The notes under the pieces: model-generated
The model's database searches: none
What the model was told of the DNA's origin: nothing
Seen by the model: only the letters and a program-made list of their open reading frames with translations
Shown here: positions 1-5,214 of the stretch, in pieces
Layout of the letters: the number at the start of each line of letters is the position of its first letter
Position numbering within the stretch: the first letter of the stretch is position 1
Assembly (NCBI GenBank): GCA_026396495.1
Contig: JAPLWR010000105.1
Span: forward strand, 4,107 to 10,385
Source: Candidatus Magasanikiibacteriota bacterium
GTDB lineage: Bacteria > Patescibacteriota > Patescibacteriia > Magasanikbacterales > UBA10003
Length of the DNA: 6,279 nt
Direction: 5' to 3'
Translations under genes and position numbers: made by a program

Positions 1-1520
1 TCTTGGACTGTGAGAAAATTTGGATCTTTCATTATATATTCAACTGTATGATTCACATAGATATCTTTATTTCGCATCTCTTCTTTTAATTGTTCTATTG
101 TTTTTCCACCAACCATAAGTTTTGTTCGTTCAATTTTTCGTCCTGGAAAAGAAATGCAAAAATAATCAACATTTTCTAAACTAAAAAACATATCCTTAAA
201 TAGAGGACCAATATAAACCTTAGTAAAAGGATTTATTTCGCCAACTCCCAAAGCAATTTGTTTTGGTTCACAATTAAATATAATAGCCGCATCGGATTTT
301 TGGTTACGTCTATATACTATTTCCTGTATCCGTGGATCTTTCAAATAGCCAAACCCTTGAATCGGAGCATCAATCTCATACAAAAACACCAAGTCGTCTC
401 TAGTTAATTCTTGTCCTTTTTGTGTTTTGTTTTCAATTATGGTCAATTGTTCCATGTTTTGAGTTTTCTTTTCATATAGTTTACCGTCGGGAAATTCTGC
501 TAATTTGTCTTGCACTACTTTACCGATATATGGATCCATATTTTGATTTGATCCAATACCTCTAACTTCAGCAATATGGTCATCCTCCATTCTAATAGCG
601 ACTCGAGGAATTTTGGGCTGACCCTTAGAATCAAAAGAATAATAGACAAAAAAATCACCACCATTTAGTTGAATGCGAGCAGTCGATTCACCAGCTGTAC
701 ACCAACCTGTACCATGGCCCTGAAGTGATTGTACTAGTGGCATAGGATCTGAACCTTGGGGATATTTAACCCATTTTCCTTCAGTGTTAGTTAACTGCTC
801 TTTAGAGGCTGGAGTGACCTTTTCAATAGCCCAGGCATACAACTTGGCAAAACTTTCACTTTGTGATAATTGTTCAAATTGTTGTCTATCTTGTTCTTCT
901 AAGGACTCTAAATTAATACCCTCCTCACTATATTTTTTCAGCATGGCATCCAAAACATAAGCCAAAGCTTCCGGATCAAGATCAGGAAAGGGCTTAACAG
1001 TGTCTTTTCTTCTTTTACTAAACTGTTTTTTTTTTTTATCATATTCACCCATGTTTAAAATACTTCTAACAGCCCAGTATTTCAACCAATCCGGATACTT
1101 GGCGTCAGGAGAAGTTAAATAATCCAACCAATTATTTAAACTACTTTTTTGATCAGCGATAATAACTTCAGTATGTTGTTGACGCATCTCCGCAGTTACT
1201 GTAATGGTACCACGACCTTGTTCACGAGCAATACGTTGCTGTAAAACAAAATAAGCCTCGGGCACTTCTTCTGGTTTAATAACGTATTTGCTATACAATA
1301 CCTGTTTAAACCGAGCCAATTTTTCGACACGACGCTGAGGATCTTGAGGATCTAAACTTTCTTTAAAAATATAATCCAAATAATTTTGGATACGATCCTC
1401 TGGTTTTTCTGGAACACGCTGGCCAGTCTTAGCTTCCGTGCGTTTAGCTACTTTAGCCACTTCGTCACTAGCACCTAAACCTAGAAATTTATCTTTAAGA
1501 AAGGAAGGATTACGATCCAT
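1..1520 (-). CDS. Large uncharacterised protein with central WCTA (PcfJ-like?) domain, 3' end outside window
   Basis: The reading frame is open from the ATG at 1520 to the window edge: 506 complete codons, no stop, so the C-terminus is missing. Residues 1-260 look soluble and mostly helical, rich in charged residues and W/Y (for example DWLKYWAVRS near 148-157), with no signal peptide or membrane segment. Residues about 265-345 form the most distinctive part: HGTGWCTAGE (W273, C274), a GGDFFVYY strand (287-294), KIPRVAIRM (303-311), then AEVRG (317-321) and NQNMDPYI. This order (Cys near an H/W, aromatic strand, P-x-V-x-I strand, xVRG, N) recalls PcfJ-like proteins of conjugative plasmids and phages. 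From memory, similar long hypothetical proteins occur in Patescibacteria. Both resemblances are unverified. The gene starts 6 bases after the rmlD stop, with no Shine-Dalgarno sequence, so it is probably co-transcribed and translationally coupled with rmlD. The function is unknown. Confidence 0.85.
   Translation of the reverse strand, partial: MDRNPSFLKDKFLGLGASDEVAKVAKRTEAKTGQRVPEKPEDRIQNYLDYIFKESLDPQDPQRRVEKLARFKQVLYSKYVIKPEEVPEAYFVLQQRIAREQGRGTITVTAEMRQQHTEVIIADQKSSLNNWLDYLTSPDAKYPDWLKYWAVRSILNMGEYDKKKKQFSKRRKDTVKPFPDLDPEALAYVLDAMLKKYSEEGINLESLEEQDRQQFEQLSQSESFAKLYAWAIEKVTPASKEQLTNTEGKWVKYPQGSDPMPLVQSLQGHGTGWCTAGESTARIQLNGGDFFVYYSFDSKGQPKIPRVAIRMEDDHIAEVRGIGSNQNMDPYIGKVVQDKLAEFPDGKLYEKKTQNMEQLTIIENKTQKGQELTRDDLVFLYEIDAPIQGFGYLKDPRIQEIVYRRNQKSDAAIIFNCEPKQIALGVGEINPFTKVYIGPLFKDMFFSLENVDYFCISFPGRKIERTKLMVGGKTIEQLKEEMRNKDIYVNHTVEYIMKDPNFLTVQ
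1026..1037. repeat. 12-base homopolymer (T12 on plus, A12 in the coding strand)
   Basis: An uninterrupted run of twelve T on the plus strand encodes exactly four lysines, all AAA (residues 162-165), in the large partial protein on the minus strand. The frame is intact on both sides as given. Runs of this length are prone to polymerase slippage in AT-rich bacteria and are also common places for assembly errors. It is the longest homopolymer noticed in the window. Confidence 0.9.
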
Positions 1521-1526
1521 ATGTAA

Positions 1527-2399
1527 TTAGTTGAGATATTGTAGAGCCTCTTTCAGCGCTTCTTGCCAAGGACGCTGTGGGGGCATTTTAGTATTTAATA
1601 AAATTGAAGTGTGAGGTAATTTAGTTGGACGCGGAAATTTTACGGATGGAACGGGCACAGAGCAAACATCATATTTTTTAATTTCAAAAACCGCCTTGCC
1701 CAATTCATACCAAGTACAACCACCACTATTGGCACCATGATAAATCCCCCAAGGTTTTTTATCTTCAATTAGGGCGCGCGTAAATTTGGCTAAATCCGGA
1801 GCATAAGTAGGAGAACTTAATTCATCATCAACTAAGTCAAAATCCCTTTTGCCTTGATCATACAAACTGAGCATGGTTTCTACAAAACTTTTTTTAGAAG
1901 TTGACCCGGCTTTGGTATCACTAAAAAGCTTGGATAATCTAATTAAATAAAATTGAGAGGCATTTTCTAAAAGATATTTCTCCCCCATTAATTTAGTCTG
2001 ACCATATTTATTTATTGGCTCGAGAGAATCTTCTTCTGCATACCCTTCTTCTTTAACACCGGCAAAAACATAATCAGAAGAATAATGAACTAAAACTGCG
2101 CCCAACTCTTTAGCAATCAGGGATAAATTTTTAACCGCCTCTCCATTAATTTTTTGAGCAGATAAAAATTCCGCCTCTTCTGTTTCTATTTTATCTACGG
2201 CGTTATGAGCCACAGTATTAATAATTATTTCCGGCCGTAATAAACCAATTTTTTCTTTTAACTGTGCTTCATCAGTTACATCTATATCATCTCTATCCCA
2301 AGATGTGACATCATAAAATCCAACATTAGTAAATTCCTTTACCAAAGCTTGGCCCAAAGTACCTCTAGAACCTAAAATTAAGATTTTTTTGTTAGACAT
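1527..2399 (-). CDS. rfbD: dTDP-4-dehydrorhamnose reductase (RmlD/RfbD)
   Basis: This is the cytoplasmic NAD(P)H-dependent reductase that converts dTDP-4-dehydro-L-rhamnose to dTDP-L-rhamnose, the last step of the Rml pathway. The 290-residue length is normal for the family. It is an extended-type short-chain dehydrogenase with a Rossmann glycine motif GSRGTLG at 10-16, the RmlD-typical SSDYVFAG at 107-114, and the catalytic Tyr132-x3-Lys136 in YGQTK. The C-terminal half carries the expected SSPTYAPDLA (195-204) and GIYHGANSG followed by TWYELG (218-234), which line the sugar-binding side, and ends with RPW-x-EALKE. One family trait is weaker: the segment before SPTYA reads DDELS rather than the usual D-Q-x-G. 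The ATG at 2399 is preceded by no ribosome binding site but by a near-consensus -10 box only ten bases upstream, implying a leaderless or near-leaderless message. Its partner rmlB lies upstream, separated by a G+C-rich gene. Confidence 0.95.
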   Translation of the reverse strand: MSNKKILILGSRGTLGQALVKEFTNVGFYDVTSWDRDDIDVTDEAQLKEKIGLLRPEIIINTVAHNAVDKIETEEAEFLSAQKINGEAVKNLSLIAKELGAVLVHYSSDYVFAGVKEEGYAEEDSLEPINKYGQTKLMGEKYLLENASQFYLIRLSKLFSDTKAGSTSKKSFVETMLSLYDQGKRDFDLVDDELSSPTYAPDLAKFTRALIEDKKPWGIYHGANSGGCTWYELGKAVFEIKKYDVCSVPVPSVKFPRPTKLPHTSILLNTKMPPQRPWQEALKEALQYLN

Positions 2400-2408
2400 A
2401 GTAGTTAT

Positions 2409-2437
2409 ATTTTATCTAAAAAATGACTAAAAAGCAA
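2409..2437 (-). promoter_or_regulatory. Putative sigma70-type promoter for rfbD
   Basis: Reading the minus strand, TTGCTT (2437-2432) is followed after 17 bases by TAAAAT (2414-2409), which matches the -10 consensus at five of six positions. The -35 matches only its first three bases. Transcription would begin near 2402, within about three bases of the rfbD ATG. The promoter follows directly on the terminator of the upstream gene, which fits a fresh transcription start here. Confidence 0.5.
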
Positions 2438-2444
2438 CAAACCC

Positions 2445-2479
2445 TAATAAAAAACCCAAGCCAGTTATGGGGCTTGGGT
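2445..2479 (-). terminator. Intrinsic terminator of the 190-residue unknown gene
   Basis: On the minus strand a 9-bp stem (2479-2471 pairing with 2462-2454; core CCCAAGCC / GGCTTGGG) closes an 8-base loop and runs straight into TTTTTTATTA (2454-2445). It lies 15 bases after the TAG stop of the unknown gene at 2494. The G+C-rich stem and T tract are a textbook Rho-independent terminator and separate this gene from rfbD. Confidence 0.88.
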
Positions 2480-2493
2480 GGGTAAAGCAGTTA

Positions 2494-3066
2494 CTACATG
2501 ATGGAGGCCAGCAGAAGGTCTTCCATCTCGAGGATGCGCACAGTGCGAGTCCTGATGGGAGTAAACACGCCCACATAACCCGTCATCCTGTTCTTATCGG
2601 TAAGAAATAAAACTCGCAGATACCCCATGGGTACCATTTCTCCAGAAGCAGGATCACTCACCAAAAGCCTGTTGGACTTGGTGACTTCAAACCTACGCTT
2701 CTGAATGAAAACGAGATTGGACCAAGAAAAGCGATTAGTGACTTTTCCCTTCTCGTCCAAAACCAAGGCGCCAGTCAAAAGAAAACCCTTTTCCAGAACC
2801 GGCACAGCCAAACTTGGCTCAGCAAAGATCTTGCCTGCACCATACTGGTTGCCTTCGGTGCTATAGGCAAAAAACTTCTTGGCGCCACTTTCGTGCGGCT
2901 GAAAATGCTCGAGTTCCAATTCACCCTTGTCGTTGAAAGAAAGCGCGATCTTCCAACCACCCCGACCATCCAAGACCACACGCTGGTCTGGAGTCAAAGA
3001 GATCATTTCTCCGACATCGGCTGTCACATCACGACTGACCGCATTTGGCCTCTTAGGACGTTCCAT
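2494..3066 (-). CDS. Unrecognised 190-residue protein in a G+C-rich island
   Basis: I do not recognise this protein. It has no signal peptide, no membrane segment and no cysteine. The N-terminus is basic (ERPKRP at 2-7). The rest alternates short hydrophobic strands with G/D/N turns, suggesting a mainly beta, soluble fold (for example GWKIALSFNDKGELELE at 37-53 and MGYLRVLFLTD at 147-157), and ends in a leucine-rich tail. The start is well fixed: an in-frame TGA lies two codons upstream of the ATG and AGGGAG (3080-3075) sits eight bases before it. The coding sequence is roughly half G+C by eye (33 of 60 bases at 2521-2580), while neighbours are far lower (14 of 60 at 3601-3660). It is bounded by terminator-like hairpins on both sides and has its own probable promoter. 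That makes it a single-gene unit inserted between rmlB and rmlD, consistent with horizontal acquisition or with different codon selection. The stop is TAG, whereas the other five are TAA. Confidence 0.8.
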   Translation of the reverse strand: MERPKRPNAVSRDVTADVGEMISLTPDQRVVLDGRGGWKIALSFNDKGELELEHFQPHESGAKKFFAYSTEGNQYGAGKIFAEPSLAVPVLEKGFLLTGALVLDEKGKVTNRFSWSNLVFIQKRRFEVTKSNRLLVSDPASGEMVPMGYLRVLFLTDKNRMTGYVGVFTPIRTRTVRILEMEDLLLASIM

Positions 3067-3074
3067 GGCTCACG

Positions 3075-3080
3075 CTCCCT
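3075..3080 (-). promoter_or_regulatory. Ribosome binding site of the 190-residue unknown gene
   Basis: AGGGAG on the minus strand lies eight bases upstream of the ATG at 3066, a standard spacing. Most genes in this window lack such a site, so it supports this gene being real and translated from that ATG. Confidence 0.6.
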
Positions 3081-3088
3081 GGCATATG

Positions 3089-3114
3089 AAAAATTCACTC
3101 CCCTGTGGAGTGAA
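3089..3114 (-). terminator. Hairpin plus T5 after rfbB (terminator or 5'-leader hairpin)
   Basis: On the minus strand TTCACTCC (3114-3107) pairs perfectly with GGAGTGAA (3101-3094) across a 5-base loop and is followed by TTTTT (3093-3089). It begins 34 bases past the rfbB stop and 23 bases before the start of the next gene. The structure suits a modest Rho-independent terminator for the HIT-Nudix-rfbB transcript. Because a possible promoter lies just upstream of it, it could instead, or also, form a 5'-end hairpin on the message of the 190-residue gene. Confidence 0.6.
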
Positions 3115-3117
3115 CTT

Positions 3118-3146
3118 AGCTTAGCAAATAATTGTCTTAAGGTCAA
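3118..3146 (-). promoter_or_regulatory. Putative promoter for the 190-residue unknown gene
   Basis: The minus strand shows TTGACC (3146-3141, five of six to the -35 consensus), a 17-base spacer, and TAAGCT (3123-3118) preceded by TG one base upstream, an extended -10 arrangement. The -10 itself is weak, three of six. It sits immediately after the rfbB stop codon. The predicted start near 3111 would fall inside the following inverted repeat. Confidence 0.35.
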
Positions 3147-3148
3147 GA

Positions 3149-4204
3149 TTAACTCGCCGATTTCATTTGTGTTTCTGATCTTTCTAAATCCGTTTGAAAT
3201 TTATTCATTTCGCCTTTCTTTTTTTCCCAAATAGCCTCTACCCAAGGTGTATTTTTTTTATACCATTCCACAGTCTCTCTTAGCCCCTGTTCAAATTTTT
3301 CTCTAGTATAAACTGGTTGCCAACCCAAGGCTTTAATTTTAGAAGCGTCAATAGCATAACGTCTGTCATGGCCTGGACGGTCCGTGATAAATTCAATCCT
3401 GTCTTCTCCTAAACCCATGATCTGCAAAATCATCTTGGTAATTTCCAAATTATTTCGTTCATTGTCTACGCCAATATTATAAACCCCGCCATCTTCTCCC
3501 TTGTGTAATAACAAATCCAAGGCCGAGGCGTGATCCATAACCTGAATCCAATCACGAACATTTAAACCATCACCATAGACTGGCACCTTCTCCCCTTTTA
3601 ATAATTTAAAAACAAAAAATGGAATTACTTTTTCAGGGAATTGATAAGGTCCATAATTATTAGAACAATGAGTTACTACCACTGGAACTTTATGGGTAAC
3701 AAAATAAGCATTACACATTAAATCGCCTCCAGCCTTGGCTGCAGCATAAGGCATGTTAGGCCAAATTGGTGTAGTTTCTGTAAAAAGTCTATCTTCATCT
3801 AATCCTAAAGATCCATAAACCTCATCAGTAGAGACCTGAACAAATTTAGTAATTTTATTAATCCGCGCCGCGTCTAAAATCATTTGAACACCCAAAGTGT
3901 TCGTTAGGACAAAATCCTTACAACCACCATGAATCGAGCGATCCACGTGGGTTTCGGCGGCAAAATTAATAATGTGCGTTATCTTATTTTCTTGAATTAC
4001 CTGATTTAATTGATCTAAATCAATAATATCGCCCTGAATAAATTTGTAATTGGGGTTTTCTGCAACATCTTTTAAATTATCCAAATTACCAGCGTAAGTT
4101 AATTTATCATAATTAACAATAAAATAATCTGGATGAGCACCCAAAATATGATGAATGAAATTGGAACCAATAAAACCAGCCCCGCCACAAACTAATAAGC
4201 GCAT
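3149..4204 (-). CDS. rfbB: dTDP-glucose 4,6-dehydratase (RmlB/RfbB)
   Basis: This is the cytoplasmic NAD+-dependent enzyme that converts dTDP-D-glucose to dTDP-4-dehydro-6-deoxy-D-glucose, the second step toward dTDP-L-rhamnose and the branch point for other deoxysugars. Its 351 residues are within the family range. Visible motifs in order are the Rossmann GGAGFIG (7-13), FAAETHVDRS (81-90), the catalytic STDEVYG (125-131; T126, D127, E128 as in the family), Tyr153-x3-Lys157 (YAAAK in place of the common YSASK), NNYGPYQFPEKVIP (182-195), RDW (217-219) and RPGHDRRYAID (276-286). Everything needed for activity is present. The last 25 or so residues form a hydrophilic tail beyond the usual WY..N...W ending, close to the border of the G+C-rich island. 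The ATG at 4204 is 15 bases after the Nudix stop, with only a weak purine stretch (AAGAGA) as a binding site, so the gene is probably co-transcribed with HIT and Nudix. The rmlA and rmlC partners are absent here. Confidence 0.97.
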   Translation of the reverse strand: MRLLVCGGAGFIGSNFIHHILGAHPDYFIVNYDKLTYAGNLDNLKDVAENPNYKFIQGDIIDLDQLNQVIQENKITHIINFAAETHVDRSIHGGCKDFVLTNTLGVQMILDAARINKITKFVQVSTDEVYGSLGLDEDRLFTETTPIWPNMPYAAAKAGGDLMCNAYFVTHKVPVVVTHCSNNYGPYQFPEKVIPFFVFKLLKGEKVPVYGDGLNVRDWIQVMDHASALDLLLHKGEDGGVYNIGVDNERNNLEITKMILQIMGLGEDRIEFITDRPGHDRRYAIDASKIKALGWQPVYTREKFEQGLRETVEWYKKNTPWVEAIWEKKKGEMNKFQTDLERSETQMKSAS

Positions 4205-4219
4205 AATATAATTTTTCTC

Positions 4220-4750
4220 TTATCTAATTAAAAACTGCCTCACAATAGCCCAAGTAGCCAAAGACTCTCCATCCCAGATTTGTCCATTTTTAATCAATTC
4301 GTCAATCTCATCAATTCTTCTAGGAAATAATTCTATGGGCTCTTGTGGATTTTCTTCAGCCTCAACTCTGGATAAACCTCTAGCTAAATAAATACGACAA
4401 ACTTCTGAACTTAATCCATTATTAGGACTAAATTCACCAACATTAATCAATTCTGTTGCAGCTAAACCAACTTCTTCTTGCAATTCCTCTCTAGCTGATT
4501 GTTCAAAAGTTTGACCAACCTTTACAGCCCCACCGGGAAATTCTACACTAACTTTATTAAATAAACAACGATAAGTTTTGATTAGACAAATTCTCCCATC
4601 ATTGAAAATTGGGACAATCATAACACTACCTGGTGTTTCTACATAATAATACTCCCCCGGATCAATTTTCCCTTGAATCTCAAAAGTATCATGGCGATAA
4701 ATCCACCAAGGATTTTGATGTACTATTTCTGTTTTAATTTTCTTCCACAT
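4220..4750 (-). CDS. Nudix hydrolase, ADP-ribose/nucleotide-sugar pyrophosphatase-like
   Basis: This 176-residue Nudix protein hydrolyses a nucleoside diphosphate linked to another group; the architecture (N-terminal strands, then the box, then a P-x-x-G-x-S-x-E loop) is that of ADP-ribose or sugar-nucleotide pyrophosphatases. The Nudix box spans 74-96 (G74, Q80, E88-E89-L90, E92-E93, G95-L96). The metal-binding glutamates E89, E92 and E93 are kept. The consensus E at position 80 is Q, and the consensus R aligns with E88, with R87 next to it, a variant also seen in other family members. A second loop, SPNNGLSSE (108-116), matches the SPG-x-S-x-E signature. A longer reading to an ATG at 4870 exists, but its extra residues lie inside the HIT gene. 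ATG 4750 has the strong GGGAGGGAGG ten bases upstream, so I chose it. The 17-base overlap with HIT implies coupled expression. The substrate cannot be assigned from the sequence. Confidence 0.92.
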   Translation of the reverse strand: MWKKIKTEIVHQNPWWIYRHDTFEIQGKIDPGEYYYVETPGSVMIVPIFNDGRICLIKTYRCLFNKVSVEFPGGAVKVGQTFEQSAREELQEEVGLAATELINVGEFSPNNGLSSEVCRIYLARGLSRVEAEENPQEPIELFPRRIDEIDELIKNGQIWDGESLATWAIVRQFLIR

Positions 4751-5153
4751 ATTTTTTAATCCTCCCTCCCATTTCTTCCATCTCACCTGCGGCATAAGCT
4801 TTGCCCGCCCAGAGTCTATGTCCATCTCCATTAAACCTAGGAATGATATGAAAATGTGTGTGAGGTACAACCTGTCCAGCTTCTACGCCATTATTTACGG
4901 TTAGATTAAAAGCATCATGACCAGTAGCCCGTAAAATAGCTGCCGCTATTTTTTTAGAGGCCACAACTAAACTTTCTAAATCACCGTCAGTAGTAGAAGA
5001 AAAATTATTAAAGTGAGTTTTGGGAATAACTAAAGTATGCCCGGGATTAACTGGATTAATATCTAAAAAAGCTAAAACCTTATCATCTTCATAAACTTTA
5101 GCGCTAGGCACTTCTCCACTAATTATTTTACAAAAAATACAGTCTGGCATCAT
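4734..5153 (-). CDS. HIT-family (Hint-like) nucleotide hydrolase
   Basis: A 139-residue histidine-triad protein, the normal length for bacterial Hint-type enzymes, which hydrolyse adenosine phosphoramidates and related AMP conjugates in the cytoplasm as dimers. The triad is H98-T-H100-F-H102 followed by IIPR; the middle or last histidines carry out nucleotidyl transfer in the family. N-terminal C5-x2-C8 together with H47 and H98 are the zinc-site residues of the zinc-binding subclass. DINPVNPGHTLVIPK (31-45) and FNLTVNNGVEAGQ (82-94) are typical conserved stretches. Two ATGs are adjacent (5153 and 5150); either could be used and neither has a Shine-Dalgarno sequence. The 3' end holds the ribosome binding site of the Nudix gene and overlaps its start by 17 bases. 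A possible promoter sits in the 61-base gap upstream. Confidence 0.96.
   Translation of the reverse strand: MMPDCIFCKIISGEVPSAKVYEDDKVLAFLDINPVNPGHTLVIPKTHFNNFSSTTDGDLESLVVASKKIAAAILRATGHDAFNLTVNNGVEAGQVVPHTHFHIIPRFNGDGHRLWAGKAYAAGEMEEMGGRIKKYVEEN
4761..4770 (-). promoter_or_regulatory. Strong Shine-Dalgarno of the Nudix gene inside HIT
   Basis: GGGAGGGAGG on the minus strand ends ten bases before the ATG at 4750 and encodes part of the HIT C-terminus (MGGR). It is the best ribosome binding site in the window and decides between the 4750 and 4870 starts for the Nudix protein. Confidence 0.75.
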
Positions 5154-5184
5154 AAAAATAAATTAGAATGTTAAATATAGTTAT

Positions 5185-5213
5185 ATCTTATAGATAAAAG
5201 GTAAAAAATTCAA
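5185..5213 (-). promoter_or_regulatory. Putative promoter for the HIT-Nudix-rfbB transcript
   Basis: On the minus strand TTGAAT (5213-5208) and TAAGAT (5190-5185) are separated by 17 bases; each matches four of six consensus positions. They occupy the only gap upstream of the HIT gene. The whole stretch is very AT-rich and an alternative TATAAC lies at 5185-5180, so chance matches are likely. Confidence 0.35.
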
Positions 5214-5214
5214 G

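Noticed and set aside
2775..3124. Two further open frames (minus 2775-2981 and plus 2927-3124)
   Set aside because: They are shadows of the G+C-rich gene in other frames; higher G+C leaves fewer chance stops there.
3115..3125. Tandem TTAGC repeat as a possible target-site duplication of the cassette
   Set aside because: The two copies are adjacent rather than flanking the cassette, and no matching copy is visible at the other border.
2893..3234. Plus-strand open frame of 113 codons
   Set aside because: It runs antisense across the 190-residue gene, its upstream region and the end of rfbB. It has no ribosome binding site and its protein looks random. The minus-strand genes explain the region.
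4751..4870. Longer N-terminus for the Nudix protein starting at 4870
   Set aside because: The extra 40 residues overlap the HIT gene deeply, do not look like Nudix sequence, and bypass the strong ribosome binding site that serves ATG 4750.
5182..5200. Small AT-only inverted repeat (TATCT / AGATA) between the membrane protein and HIT genes
   Set aside because: Only five A-T pairs and no T tract; not convincing as a terminator or operator.
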